From Sulfitobacter sp. DSM 110093 (GTDB lineage: Bacteria; Pseudomonadota; Alphaproteobacteria; Rhodobacterales; Rhodobacteraceae): a DNA stretch of 64,000 nt. The stretch's first letter is position 1. Every line of letters starts with the position of its first letter. This document shows positions 30,320 through 39,076 of the stretch, in pieces. Position numbers and translations under genes: made by a program. The notes below the pieces were generated by a model that was given only the letters and a program-made list of their open reading frames with translations, had not been told where the DNA came from and did no database searches. The stretch covers positions 1,423,001 through 1,487,000 of the forward strand of contig NZ_CP085167.1 of the NCBI RefSeq assembly GCF_022788715.1, written 5' to 3'.

Positions 30320-30432
30320 CCAAAACATCCATAGGTTGTGAACATCTCCGAGGATAACTCCTCGGCTTGGGGACCCGCCAAAATGGAAGTGGCAGTCAAT
30401 TGAAGGCGCATCACCAAACCCAACAGACAGTC

Positions 30433-31521
30433 ATGCCGGGATGGGTGCCGCATGGGGCCCTGCATTACCTCGCACATACGGAGACCGGCGCACCGATCCG
30501 GGCTTTGGCACGCCAAGCTGGCTGTCATGCCTCAACGATCATGCGACAAATTCGCCGTATCGAGACTCGGCGCGACGATCCGCTGGTGGATGCAGCCCTG
30601 CGCAGGCTCGGCGCGGTGCGGCGTGGCTTGGATTGTACTGCTGGCCCCCCAGCAGGAAAGACAGTGACAATGAACAAGCGTTCGGCACAACTTCCCGATG
30701 AAATGACGTTCGCCGCCGAGGCGTTGCGCGTCCTACGTCGCTTGCATGAGACCGGCGCCGTGTTGGCCGTGGCCGAGGGCATGGAAAAGGCCGTCGTGGT
30801 GCGCGAGACAGAAACTGGCCCCGGCGCGCGGACTGCCGTAGTCGATAGCGCCGTGGCGCAGGCGATGGCGCTGAAGGATTGGATTGCGCCGGGAAGCTCA
30901 GGGCGGGTGACACGCTATCATATCACCAGCGCGGGCCGAGGCGCATTGCGCCGCATGATGGCCGAACAAGGTGAGACACCGGCAGGCGGCTTTGCCGAGG
31001 ATCGGGCCACGTTTTCAGGTATGCCCTGCGATCAATCAGGTGAGGAGGGTACAGCTGGTGCGCAGCCGCGCCGCAGCCGCTATTGCCTATCGGAAAGCCC
31101 GCTTTCCGCGCTTGCGCGGCGGCGCGACAAATCTGGCACGCCTTTCTTGGAGGAGGGAATGGTGCACGCAGGCGAACGGCTGCGTGAGGATTTTGAATTG
31201 GCGCAGATGGGCGGTGGCATAACACAAAACTGGGATAATTTTCTAACCCCCGGTGCAAAACCAACCGCGCGTGGCGATAATTCGGGCGTCATGGCAGCAG
31301 CCGAGGCACGCAAGCGGGTAGCCGATGCCATGGCCGATCTTGGCCCCGGTCTGTCGGACGTGGTGCTGCGCTGTTGTTGCTATCTGGAAGGGTTGGAAAC
31401 CACGGAAAAGCGGCTGGGATGGTCGGCACGCTCCGGCAAGATCGTGCTGCGGATCGCGCTCATGCGGCTCAAGCGGCATTACGACGAAACCGTAGGGCCG
31501 GGTGGCCCGATGATCGGATAA
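30433..31521 (+). CDS. DUF6456 protein with N-terminal helix-turn-helix
   Basis: Protein of 362 residues. Near residues 10-50 there is a helix-turn-helix (GAPIRALARQAGCHASTIMRQIRRIETRR). A central winged-helix-like part ends RYHITSAGRGALRRMM. The C-terminal third, from FLEEGMVHAGERLREDFELAQM to ALMRLKRHYDE, is the DUF6456 region, with a final helix pair resembling a DNA-binding module. I infer a DNA-binding or regulatory role; function is unknown. ATG 30433 is the first strong start; TTG 30367 is in frame and would add 22 residues. It converges on katA. Confidence 0.72.
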   Translation: MPGWVPHGALHYLAHTETGAPIRALARQAGCHASTIMRQIRRIETRRDDPLVDAALRRLGAVRRGLDCTAGPPAGKTVTMNKRSAQLPDEMTFAAEALRVLRRLHETGAVLAVAEGMEKAVVVRETETGPGARTAVVDSAVAQAMALKDWIAPGSSGRVTRYHITSAGRGALRRMMAEQGETPAGGFAEDRATFSGMPCDQSGEEGTAGAQPRRSRYCLSESPLSALARRRDKSGTPFLEEGMVHAGERLREDFELAQMGGGITQNWDNFLTPGAKPTARGDNSGVMAAAEARKRVADAMADLGPGLSDVVLRCCCYLEGLETTEKRLGWSARSGKIVLRIALMRLKRHYDETVGPGGPMIG

Positions 31522-31555
31522 AAAAGGGGCGGCAGGGTAAATGCCCTGCCGCCCC
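31520..31555 (-). terminator. Rho-independent terminator of katA
   Basis: On the minus strand GGGGCGGCAGGG pairs perfectly with CCCTGCCGCCCC around a 6-base loop and is followed by TTTTTTATCC. It starts 8 bases after the katA stop and overlaps the TAA stop codon of the convergent DUF6456 gene. No T-run follows on the plus strand. Confidence 0.93.
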
Positions 31556-31562
31556 AATCGTC

Positions 31563-33059
31563 CTAGTCAGCGACTTTGGTCGGTGTTTCATCTGTCACCG
31601 AAATCGCTACTTCGTCTTTCTCGCAAGCGTTACGCACACCGGCGGCATAGTCGGGGTGCACTTTTTCCAGCACCGCATACCAGCGTTCTTTTACCTGCTG
31701 CGAACAAGGCGCCATGGCACCGGCCATGTTCTCATGCAGACGGTCACGCTGCGCCTGATCGAACACCTCGGTATAGAGCTTGCGCGGTTGAACGTAATCG
31801 GCGTCCGTCTCCTCTTGGACATAGCGATCTGCATCGCCCGAGATGCGCAGCGGTGGTTCTTGCACCGACGGGTCGGGGCGGGCCGATTCCTCATACTGGT
31901 TCGGCTCGTAATAGGCATCCGGGTGGCCGGTCTGCTGCGGGAAGAACCGCATGGAGCCGTCCTTGTGGTAGTGGTGCATCGGCGCGGCCTTGGGCGCGTT
32001 GGCGGGCAGGGCCTCGTAATGCGTGCCAAGACGGTAGCGGTGCGCATCCGCATAGGAAAAGACCCGTGCTTGCAACATCTTATCGGGTGAGAAACCGATT
32101 CCCGGCACCTTGTTCGAGGGCGAATAGGCAGCGTTCTCGATGCTTTGGAAGTAGTTGTCGGGGTTGCGGTTGAACTCCAGCATGCCAACCGGGATCAGCG
32201 GGTAATCCGCATGCGGCCAGACTTTGGTCAGATCAAAAGGGTTGAAACCGCAGGTCTCGGCCTCTGCCTCGGGCATGACTTGGATGTTCAGCTCCCATTT
32301 CGGGTGGTCGCCGCCTTCGATTGCGTTGAAGAGATCCTCTTGGAAGTTTTCACGTGTCGAGCCGATCAGCTTTTCCGCGTCTTCATTGGTGCGGTTGCGG
32401 ATTTCCTGCTGGCAGCGGAAGTGGAATTTCACCCAGTGCCGCTCGCCCTTGGCGTTCCACATCGAATAGGTGTGGCTGCCGTAGCCGTGCATGTGCATCG
32501 GGTTCACCGGAATGCCGCGGTCCGACATCAGGATGGTGACCTGATGCACCGACTCAGGCTGTGCGGCCCAGAAGTCGAACATCGCCTCGGGCGAACGCAG
32601 GTTGGTGCGCGGGTGGCGTTTCTGGGTGCGGATGAAGTCCGGGAATTTATAGGCGTCGCGCACAAAGAAGATCGGGGTGTTGTTGCCCACAACGTCCCAG
32701 TTGCCTTCTTCGGTGTAGAATTTCACCGAGAAGCCGCGCACGTCACGCTCACTGTCGGCCGCGCCCAATTCGCCCGCCACGGTGGACCAGCGCGACAGGA
32801 TTTCGCAGGTCTTGCCGACCTGCGAGAAGATCGCGGCACAGCTATATTCGCTGATGTCATGTGTCACGGTAAAGGTGCCTTCGGCGCCCCAACCCTTGGC
32901 GTGAACGGCACGCTCTGGAATACGCTCGCGGTTTTGGTGCGCCAGCTTTTCGATCAGTTGGTAGTCGTCGAGCAGCACCGGGCCACGGCTGCCGGCGGTT
33001 TTGCTGGTTTCATTGGTCGGCATCGGTGCGCCGGCGGTGGTGGTGAGACGCTTGCTCAT
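31563..33059 (-). CDS. katA: Heme catalase (monofunctional)
   Basis: Cytoplasmic catalase of 498 residues that disproportionates hydrogen peroxide. It has the distal histidine in [10 protein letters not shown], the asparagine in [12 protein letters not shown] and the proximal tyrosine in [14 protein letters not shown]. The segment after the catalytic histidine reads [11 protein letters not shown], where most small-subunit catalases have HAKGSGAxGTF; this is odd but leaves key residues intact. I chose ATG 33057-33059 (MSKRLTTT). It is divergent from oxyR over 95 bases, the classic arrangement for peroxide induction. Confidence 0.96.
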   Translation of the reverse strand: MSKRLTTTAGAPMPTNETSKTAGSRGPVLLDDYQLIEKLAHQNRERIPERAVHAKGWGAEGTFTVTHDISEYSCAAIFSQVGKTCEILSRWSTVAGELGAADSERDVRGFSVKFYTEEGNWDVVGNNTPIFFVRDAYKFPDFIRTQKRHPRTNLRSPEAMFDFWAAQPESVHQVTILMSDRGIPVNPMHMHGYGSHTYSMWNAKGERHWVKFHFRCQQEIRNRTNEDAEKLIGSTRENFQEDLFNAIEGGDHPKWELNIQVMPEAEAETCGFNPFDLTKVWPHADYPLIPVGMLEFNRNPDNYFQSIENAAYSPSNKVPGIGFSPDKMLQARVFSYADAHRYRLGTHYEALPANAPKAAPMHHYHKDGSMRFFPQQTGHPDAYYEPNQYEESARPDPSVQEPPLRISGDADRYVQEETDADYVQPRKLYTEVFDQAQRDRLHENMAGAMAPCSQQVKERWYAVLEKVHPDYAAGVRNACEKDEVAISVTDETPTKVAD

Positions 33060-33110
33060 CTTGGGTTCCCCTCGGTTACTGTCTGACGGCAACATGATCC
33101 ATTCCGCTCA

Positions 33111-33125
33111 TAATTTCCAATTGCA
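33111..33125 (-). promoter_or_regulatory. CAATTGGAAA element before katA (katA/oxyR divergon)
   Basis: On the katA strand TGCAATTGGAAATTA lies about 50 bases before the katA start. The 10-base core CAATTGGAAA plus TTA recurs before the peroxiredoxin gene at 34776-34790 in the same orientation. An AT-rich motif shared by two peroxide genes in a GC-rich genome suggests a common operator, with OxyR the obvious candidate. Binding is inferred. Confidence 0.5.
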
Positions 33126-33154
33126 GTTTTGTAAAATTGCGATAGGTAAAAGTT

Positions 33155-34072
33155 ATGAACTTCACGCTAAAGCAGCTCGAATATTTCCGTGCACTGGCGA
33201 CCTTGGGCAACTTCGGTCGGGCGGCGGAGGCGAGCAATATCTCTCAGCCTGCGCTTTCCGTGCAGATCCGCACCTTGGAGGAGTCGCTTGGCGGGCGGTT
33301 GATTGAACGGCAAAGCCGCGCCTCGGTGCTGACGCCTTTGGGGCGCGAGGTGCTGACCCGCGCCGAGGATATTCTACGCCGTGCCAAGCTGTTGGAGGCC
33401 ACCGCGCGGGAGCAGGTCGGGCTGGCGGGCACGTTGAACCTTGGGCTGATCCCGACGGTGGCGCCCTATCTTTTGCCCGGTGTGCTGGCCGCCCTGCGCG
33501 CACAGGATATTTCCCTGCGGGTCGAGGTGCGCGAGGCGCAGACCGATCAATTGCTGGCCGATCTGCGGGCCGGGGCGCTGGATGCGGCGGTGATGGCGGT
33601 GCCAACAGGCGAAACCGGACTGGCCGAACTACCCCTGTTCGAAGATCGCTTTTTGCTGGCGGGCTCTGCTGAGCGGATGGCGGGGGCGGAAGTTGTCCGT
33701 CCGACCGATCTGGCCCGCACGCCGCTGATGCTGCTGGAAGACGGTCACTGCCTGACCGATCAAGCGCTGGAGGTCTGTCAGCGGGACCGGACGCAGGCGG
33801 GTATCCACACAGGCGCTTCGTCCCTCGCGACCCTGTCGCGGCTGGTGGAGGCGGGGTTTGGCATGACCTTGATGCCCGAGATCGCCGCCAAGACTGAACT
33901 TGATGCCGCGCCGGGCCTACGGCTGCACCGTTTCGGCACACCGGAGCCTGCGCGGCAAATCGGGCTCGTGCGCCGGGCGGGCACGCCGGGCAGCGGTTGG
34001 GCGGCGCAATTGGCCGAGACGTTGACGGAGGTGGGGGAAGGGCTGACCGGGCAGCTGCGCGCGACATACTAG
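33155..34072 (+). CDS. oxyR: Hydrogen peroxide-sensing LysR regulator OxyR
   Basis: LysR-family regulator of 305 residues. The winged helix is N-terminal (NFGRAAEASNISQPALSVQI, 19-38). The two redox cysteines sit at exactly the E. coli numbers, Cys199 in DGHCLTDQAL and Cys208 in LEVCQRD, so disulfide sensing should work. It diverges from katA, its expected target, and lies near a peroxiredoxin gene. The ATG at 33155 gives the normal LysR length. Confidence 0.93.
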   Translation: MNFTLKQLEYFRALATLGNFGRAAEASNISQPALSVQIRTLEESLGGRLIERQSRASVLTPLGREVLTRAEDILRRAKLLEATAREQVGLAGTLNLGLIPTVAPYLLPGVLAALRAQDISLRVEVREAQTDQLLADLRAGALDAAVMAVPTGETGLAELPLFEDRFLLAGSAERMAGAEVVRPTDLARTPLMLLEDGHCLTDQALEVCQRDRTQAGIHTGASSLATLSRLVEAGFGMTLMPEIAAKTELDAAPGLRLHRFGTPEPARQIGLVRRAGTPGSGWAAQLAETLTEVGEGLTGQLRATY

Positions 34073-34137
34073 GCGCGGGCGGGGCAGCGGGGTCAAAGGG
34101 ACCGGGCCAAAAGGCCCGATCCGGTCACTCAAAGGGC

Positions 34138-34686
34138 TTAGGCCGCTTCGGTCTGTTTCTGATTTTCGAGGTATGCCAGCACGGTCTCGGGGCTGGACAC
34201 GCCGTAGGGGTCATCGCCGTGGTTGTCACTGATGCCGGGCTCTTCGAACCATGCTTCGATCTGACCGTCGTTGACGATCGCCGCATAGCGCCAGCTGCGC
34301 GCGCCAAAGCCGAGGTTGTCCTTGGCGACCAACATGCCCATGCGGCGGGTGAATTCGCCCGACCCATCAGGGATCACGTCGATGTTCTGGACGCCCTGCA
34401 TCTCTTTCCATTTGTTCATGACAAAGCTGTCATTGACCGACAGGCAGTAGATGCCGTCGATGCCATGCTCTTGGAACGCGGCGAAGTTGTTCTCAAAACC
34501 GGGCAGCTGGTAGGTGCTGCATGTGGGCGTGAAGGCACCGGGAAGCGAGAACAGGACAACGCGCTTGCCTTTGAAGAAATCTTCGCTGGTCTTGTCTTCC
34601 CAGCGGAAGGGGTTGGAGCCTTCGATGCTTTCGTCGCGCACGCGCGTCTTGAAGGTGACGTTGGGAACTTGAATACCGGGTTTCAT
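34138..34686 (-). CDS. Peroxiredoxin (Prx5 subfamily)
   Basis: Thiol peroxidase of 182 residues. The peroxidatic cysteine is Cys56 in PGAFTPTCSTYQLPG, the Prx5 signature, and a second cysteine lies at 81 in IYCLSVND. Reduction by glutathione or glutaredoxin is usual for this group, but no fused glutaredoxin domain is present. I chose ATG 34684-34686 (MKPGIQVPNV); a start 37 codons further upstream lies in the promoter region. It converges on oxyR and shares the CAATTGGAAA element with katA. Confidence 0.93.
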   Translation of the reverse strand: MKPGIQVPNVTFKTRVRDESIEGSNPFRWEDKTSEDFFKGKRVVLFSLPGAFTPTCSTYQLPGFENNFAAFQEHGIDGIYCLSVNDSFVMNKWKEMQGVQNIDVIPDGSGEFTRRMGMLVAKDNLGFGARSWRYAAIVNDGQIEAWFEEPGISDNHGDDPYGVSSPETVLAYLENQKQTEAA

Positions 34687-34775
34687 CGCGTCTCTCTTTC
34701 TCGGATTGGAATCTTTGTCGGTTGGTAGCCCATATAGGCAGCCTGAGCAACTCTCGCGATGCTGCAACTGCATTG

Positions 34776-34790
34776 TAATTTTCCAATTGA
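34776..34790 (-). promoter_or_regulatory. CAATTGGAAA element before the peroxiredoxin gene
   Basis: On the gene's strand TCAATTGGAAAATTA lies about 90 bases before the start codon and shares the exact core CAATTGGAAA with the katA leader (33111-33125). Likely part of a common peroxide response, by inference. Confidence 0.45.
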
Positions 34791-34928
34791 AAAACAACGC
34801 TCTAAATAAAGGCGCGGGGGCGATGCCGCTGGTGCATGGCAGCCTTGTCGTGGGGGCGCATGCTGTAGGTGGTCATCGGGTTAAGGACTGTGATAAACAG
34901 GGTGCGACACAATGATCAGAGGCCCCCG

Positions 34929-35882
34929 ATGCGCGATCTGAAGATACCCGAACAGCGCCACCCCGAAAAGGCGCGCAAGCCCGACAACGCCCAGCCGAAA
35001 AAACCGAGCTGGATCAGGGTCAAAGCGCCCGGCGGCAAAGGCTATGCCGAGACAGCGCGCATCATGCGTGACAATAAGCTGACCACGGTCTGCGAAGAGG
35101 CGGGCTGCCCCAATGTGGGCGAATGCTGGTCTCAGGGTCACGCCACGATGATGATCATGGGCGAGGTTTGCACCCGCGCCTGTACTTTCTGCAACATCGC
35201 CACCGGCAAGCCGCCCGAGGCGCTGGATGTGTTCGAGCCGGGACGTGTGGCTGATGCGGTCTCCAAACTGGGGCTGAACCATGTGGTTATCACGAGCGTT
35301 GACCGCGACGATATCGAAGACGGCGGGGCGGAACATTTCGCCCAGACCATCCGCGCCGTGCGCCACCGCAGCCCCGACACGACGATCGAAATTCTGACAC
35401 CGGATTTCATCCGTTGCGGCCCGGAAGCCCTTGAAAAGGTTGTCGAAGCGCGGCCGGATGTGTTCAACCACAACCTTGAAACCGTCCCCGGCCTCTACCC
35501 CGAAGTGCGCCCCGGCGCGCGCTACTTCCACTCCCTCCGCCTGCTTCAGCGGGTAAAGGAACTGGACCCGTCAATGTTCACCAAATCGGGCATCATGGTG
35601 GGCTTGGGCGAAGACCGCCAAGCGGTCATTCAGGTGATGGAAGACATGCGCGCCGCCGACATCGATTTCCTGACCATCGGCCAATATCTACAGCCCACGC
35701 CCAAGCACCATGCGCTGGACCGTTTCGTCACGCCGGAGGAATTCACCTCTTACGAAAAAGCAGCTTACGGCAAGGGGTTCCTCATGGTCTCCGCCACGCC
35801 GCTGACCCGGTCGAGCTATCACGCAGGCGACGATTTCGCTCGTCTGCGCGAGGCGCGGAACCGCAAGCTGGGTATCGCGTAA
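34929..35882 (+). CDS. lipA: Lipoyl synthase
   Basis: Radical SAM enzyme of 317 residues that inserts two sulfurs into protein-bound octanoate. Both iron-sulfur clusters are represented: the auxiliary [12 protein letters not shown] (Cys55, 60, 66) and the radical [11 protein letters not shown] (Cys81, 85, 88). The C-terminal serine ligand lies in [11 protein letters not shown] chose ATG 34929 ([10 protein letters not shown]); a start 20 codons upstream has no family match. No lipB or lipoyl-domain gene is adjacent. Confidence 0.97.
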   Translation: MRDLKIPEQRHPEKARKPDNAQPKKPSWIRVKAPGGKGYAETARIMRDNKLTTVCEEAGCPNVGECWSQGHATMMIMGEVCTRACTFCNIATGKPPEALDVFEPGRVADAVSKLGLNHVVITSVDRDDIEDGGAEHFAQTIRAVRHRSPDTTIEILTPDFIRCGPEALEKVVEARPDVFNHNLETVPGLYPEVRPGARYFHSLRLLQRVKELDPSMFTKSGIMVGLGEDRQAVIQVMEDMRAADIDFLTIGQYLQPTPKHHALDRFVTPEEFTSYEKAAYGKGFLMVSATPLTRSSYHAGDDFARLREARNRKLGIA

Positions 35883-35887
35883 TTCTA

Positions 35888-35917
35888 AAAAGATGTGCCC
35901 GGCGTTAGCCGCCGGGC
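35888..35917 (-). terminator. Possible terminator overlapping the diheme cytochrome stop
   Basis: On the minus strand GCCCGGCG pairs with CGCCGGGC around a loop containing the TAA stop, followed after a few bases by TTTTTAG. The stem overlaps the end of the cytochrome gene. The gap between stem and T-run lowers confidence. Confidence 0.45.
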
Positions 35918-36792
35918 AGGGCCTGGAGGTAGGCCGCAATTGCTTCGCGGTCGCTCTCGGGAAGTTGGGCAAGGTTACTGACCACCTCGGCCATCTCTCC
36001 GCCCGCGCTGTCGTATTCCGGCGTGAAGCCGGAGGTGAAATATTCCACCAGATCGGCCTTGGACCACTCAAGATGTGCGGGGGTGATGCCGGGGATGCGC
36101 CCCTTGCCCGAGGGGTTCGGCGCGCCGGTTAGCCAAGCGTCCTGCTCTAACCCGCCCAAGGCATTGCGCGGCGTGTGGCATTCGCCGCAATGGGCCAGCC
36201 CTTCGACAAGGTAGCGCCCGCGCTCCACCTGTGCATCTGACGCATCGGCCAGCACGAAATCTTCGTTAAAGAACATAACCTTCCACGCGCCAAGCCCCCG
36301 ACGGATGTTGAAGGGAAAGCCCACCTCATGCGGCAGGCTCGGCACCTCTGCGGCAGGTAAGGTCTGCATATAGGCGAATAGGTTCACCACATCCTGCGGG
36401 GCGAGATGCTGGTAGGCCGTATAGGGAAAGGCGGGATAGTAGTGCTGGCCTTCGGGCGAAACGCCGCGCGTCACGGCGCGGGCGAATTCCGGCAAGCTCC
36501 ACTCACCGATGCCGTGGGTCGGGTCTGGTGATATGTTGGGCGCGTGAAAGGTGCCGAAATCGCTGGGGAAGGGCAGGCCACCGGCCAAAACCAGCATCTC
36601 ATCCCCCTCACTCTCAGGGGCGGCATGGCAGGAAACGCAGCCGCCTGCGGCAAAGACCAGCGCACCCGCTTCGGGTTCAGGCGTCAGCCCCGCGCCGTAG
36701 GACGGCTCAAGCGGATCGGGCCGGGTAATGACCCAGCCAAGGGCCGCGCCAAGGACGGCACAGCCGAGCAGTGCAGGAATTACACGGCGCAA
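35905..36792 (-). CDS. Diheme c-type cytochrome
   Basis: Periplasmic protein of 295 residues anchored by an N-terminal hydrophobic segment (3-22). Two CxxCH heme sites are present: CVSCH (52-56) and CGECH (202-206). The segment TFHAPNISPDPTHGIG resembles cytochrome subunits of membrane alcohol, aldehyde or gluconate dehydrogenases, but no dehydrogenase gene lies beside it. It follows the cytochrome c' gene on the same strand by 3 bases, so the two are probably co-transcribed and may form a small electron-transfer module. Confidence 0.87.
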   Translation of the reverse strand: MRRVIPALLGCAVLGAALGWVITRPDPLEPSYGAGLTPEPEAGALVFAAGGCVSCHAAPESEGDEMLVLAGGLPFPSDFGTFHAPNISPDPTHGIGEWSLPEFARAVTRGVSPEGQHYYPAFPYTAYQHLAPQDVVNLFAYMQTLPAAEVPSLPHEVGFPFNIRRGLGAWKVMFFNEDFVLADASDAQVERGRYLVEGLAHCGECHTPRNALGGLEQDAWLTGAPNPSGKGRIPGITPAHLEWSKADLVEYFTSGFTPEYDSAGGEMAEVVSNLAQLPESDREAIAAYLQALPGG

Positions 36793-36795
36793 GGA

Positions 36796-37275
36796 TCAGT
36801 TCTTTGGGCCGCGGTAATCGTCATGACAGGCGCCACAGGCTTTGCCCACAGCACCCATGCCGGCCTTTAGCGCATCAAGGTCGGTGCCTGCGGCTTCGAT
36901 CATATCCGCGCTGGCGGTTTCCAGCGCCATGAAAGCATCGTTAAACCCTTCAGAATCGGACCAGATTTCTGTCTTGGCCCGAGAACCTTCGACGGCCCCT
37001 TGCTCGGTCCCTTCAAGCCATAGCGTGCCCGGCGCAAACCCTGCAGCGGCATGAAGGTTGGTCGCGGCAGCGGTGGCCATGTCGGCATTGTATTCCGTCT
37101 CGCCCTTGGCCATGCCGCCCAAGATGCCGGTGTGATAGGCGATCAATTGCATCTGCGCGTGGCGCGCGTTGACGGCGGCGCTGGCGGCTTTTTCACTGTG
37201 GCTGGCGGCGAAGCCAGCGGTCGCGATCATCGCGGCGCCGATGCCGATGGCGGTAATGCTCTTTGTCAAATGCAT
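36796..37275 (-). CDS. Cytochrome c'
   Basis: Periplasmic four-helix heme protein of 159 residues with a signal peptide (MHLTKSITAIGIGAAMIATA, cleaved near AGFA). The single heme site is C-terminal, CGACHDDYR (147-155), the hallmark of the c' family, which binds nitric oxide and can protect against it. I chose the ATG at 37273-37275 because GGGAG lies 6 bases before it; a second ATG two codons upstream has no usable spacing. It precedes the diheme cytochrome gene. Confidence 0.9.
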   Translation of the reverse strand: MHLTKSITAIGIGAAMIATAGFAASHSEKAASAAVNARHAQMQLIAYHTGILGGMAKGETEYNADMATAAATNLHAAAGFAPGTLWLEGTEQGAVEGSRAKTEIWSDSEGFNDAFMALETASADMIEAAGTDLDALKAGMGAVGKACGACHDDYRGPKN

Positions 37276-37368
37276 GGTCATCTCCCTTTTCTTGTCGCAG
37301 CGTAACATGGGCGCGGCTTGCAACAAAAAACAAAAACGTGATCAGCGGAATAAGGGGCGCGGTTCAGC

Positions 37369-37545
37369 TTAGAACCGGCGGGGGATGCGCTCTGCTGTGG
37401 CCCAGTCAGGCCAGTAGCCCAGCCATTCGATCAAGCCGATGGCCAAGGCCGCCGCAATGATCGCGAAGACCACGATCACGCGTTTCGTGGACGGTGGATT
37501 GCGCGCCCATTGGGACATGCGCAGCAGCCACCGTGGGTCAATCAC
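37369..37545 (-). CDS. 58-residue membrane protein coupled to hpt
   Basis: Small single-span protein with no known function. Its start is a GTG overlapping the hpt stop as GTGA, giving [19 protein letters not shown], a basic cytoplasmic segment, then the span [20 protein letters not shown] and a short tail. A later ATG (37516-37518) is possible but leaves the arginine-rich segment untranslated. The coupling to hpt suggests both are made from one mRNA. I recall similar peptides after hpt in other Rhodobacterales but cannot verify conservation here. Confidence 0.65.
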   Translation of the reverse strand: MIDPRWLLRMSQWARNPPSTKRVIVVFAIIAAALAIGLIEWLGYWPDWATAERIPRRF

Positions 37546-38078
37546 GTAAAGCGCACCTTGCCGATGAAGGGCAGGTTGCGGTTGCGTTGGGCAAAGTCGA
37601 TGCCGTAGCCCACAACAAATTCATCGGGAATCTCAAAGCCGGTCCAATCGGCCTTGAGATCAACCTCACGACGGGTGGGTTTGTCGAGCAGGGCAATGGA
37701 TTTCAACCGGGCAGGTTCGCGCGAGCGCAGCAGGTTGGTGACATGGTGCAGCGTGTGGCCTGTGTCGACGATATCTTCGACGACCAGCACGTCGCGCCCT
37801 TCGATGGCGCCGCGCAAGTCCTTGAGAATACGCACTTCTCGGCTGCTCTCCATGCCGTCGCCATAGCTGGAGGCTTCGAGGAAATCGACTTCGATCGGCA
37901 GGTCTAGTTCGCGCACCAAATCGGCAATGAACACGAAAGAGCCGCGCAGCAGGCCGACGACAACTAGTTTGTCGGTGCCGGTAAATTCGCTGTGAATCTC
38001 GCGGCAGAGGTCTTCGATCCGGGCCGCGATGGCCTTGGCCGAGATCATTTCATCGATGACGTAAGGCCGTTGTGCCAT
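37542..38078 (-). CDS. hpt: Hypoxanthine phosphoribosyltransferase
   Basis: Purine salvage enzyme of 178 residues that converts hypoxanthine (and often guanine) to the nucleotide with PRPP. It shows the PRPP loop [14 protein letters not shown], the earlier GLLRGSFVF and the C-terminal [12 protein letters not shown] 38076-38078 ([11 protein letters not shown]) gives the standard length. Downstream, a small membrane protein overlaps its stop by GTGA. Confidence 0.95.
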   Translation of the reverse strand: MAQRPYVIDEMISAKAIAARIEDLCREIHSEFTGTDKLVVVGLLRGSFVFIADLVRELDLPIEVDFLEASSYGDGMESSREVRILKDLRGAIEGRDVLVVEDIVDTGHTLHHVTNLLRSREPARLKSIALLDKPTRREVDLKADWTGFEIPDEFVVGYGIDFAQRNRNLPFIGKVRFT

Positions 38079-38146
38079 GGTTTTGCCCTTGAATTTGCGG
38101 GGTCGAACAGTGAGATAGGAGGTAACTCGCAACGCAACGGAACGCA

Positions 38147-38599
38147 ATGCCCACCCATTCTGAGACCCGCCAATTGCCCTATAGCGCGCAACAGATGTAT
38201 GATCTGGTTGCCGATGTGGGCCGCTATCCTGAATTTCTGCCTTGGACCGCTGCGGCACGCATCCGTAGCGACGAAGATCGGGGCGACCATCGGGTGATGG
38301 ACGCAGATCTGGTGATTTCATTCAAAGTGTTCCGCGAGCGATTCACCAGCCGTGTGGTGCTGTGGCCCGAGGCCAAGAAGATCGACACTGAATATCTGGA
38401 TGGCCCGTTCAAATATATGAAATCGAACTGGCATTTTGAGGATAGCCCCGAAGGCTGTCAGGTGCATTTCTTCGTCGATTTTGAGTTCCGCAACGCGATC
38501 CTGCAAAAGCTCATTGGTGTCGTCTTTAACGAGGCGATGCAGCGGATCGTGCGGGCCTTTGAAGCGCGGGCAAAGGAACTCTACGGGCCGCAGGGCTAA
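38147..38599 (+). CDS. Coq10/RatA-type START-domain protein
   Basis: Protein of 150 residues with the polyketide-cyclase/START fold of the ubiquinone-binding Coq10 family: [20 protein letters not shown] near the N terminus and [20 protein letters not shown] centrally. In Alphaproteobacteria this family is thought to bind ubiquinone and aid respiration. The database label RatA toxin is inherited from one E. coli study, and no antitoxin partner is present, so I prefer the quinone-binding role. It stands between hpt and the convergent cinA gene. Confidence 0.88.
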   Translation: MPTHSETRQLPYSAQQMYDLVADVGRYPEFLPWTAAARIRSDEDRGDHRVMDADLVISFKVFRERFTSRVVLWPEAKKIDTEYLDGPFKYMKSNWHFEDSPEGCQVHFFVDFEFRNAILQKLIGVVFNEAMQRIVRAFEARAKELYGPQG

Positions 38600-38602
38600 C
38601 GC

Positions 38603-39076
38603 CTATAGCGCCTCATAGCCGCGCAATAAAAGGCCAAGCGCATGGTCACGGGCTGCTAGGCGCACCGCGTCGCGGCCTTGTGCGCCGAAATCCATGGTTT
38701 CCGTTTGAACGCCCGCCGCTGTGGCAAGGCCAAAGCAGACGCGGCCTTCGGGCTTATGCTCTGACCCGCCGGGGCCTGCGATGCCGGTGATCGACACGGC
38801 GATTTGCGCCTCGGAGAGAGCCAATGCGCCTGTGGCCATCTCCTGAGCCACCTGTTCTGATACCGCGCCCCATTGCGCAAGCGTCGCCTCTGACACGCCC
38901 AACATCGCTGTTTTCGCAGCATTGGTATAGGTAACGAAGCCGCGCTCCAGCAGGGCCGATGACCCCGGCAGATCAGTCAGCGCGGCGGCCACCATTCCGC
39001 CCGTGCAACTCTCCGCGCAGGCGACCATCGCGCCGGTTTCGCGGGATTTTTCGAGAAGCTGCGCGGCGAGGCTCAT
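38603..39076 (-). CDS. CinA C-terminal family protein (NMN amidohydrolase type)
   Basis: Protein of 157 residues corresponding to the PncC domain of CinA, which deamidates nicotinamide mononucleotide in NAD salvage. The signature CAESCTGGMVAAALTD and the SITGIAGPGG motif are present. The N-terminal CinA domain is absent, as in the single-domain bacterial form. It abuts pgpA (TAA-ATG) and follows it on the minus strand, forming part of an ispDF-pgpA-cinA run. Confidence 0.93.
   Translation of the reverse strand: MSLAAQLLEKSRETGAMVACAESCTGGMVAAALTDLPGSSALLERGFVTYTNAAKTAMLGVSEATLAQWGAVSEQVAQEMATGALALSEAQIAVSITGIAGPGGSEHKPEGRVCFGLATAAGVQTETMDFGAQGRDAVRLAARDHALGLLLRGYEAL

Noticed and set aside
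38147..38599. Toxin-antitoxin module from the RatA label
   Set aside because: No antitoxin gene is adjacent, and the sequence fits the Coq10 quinone-binding family.
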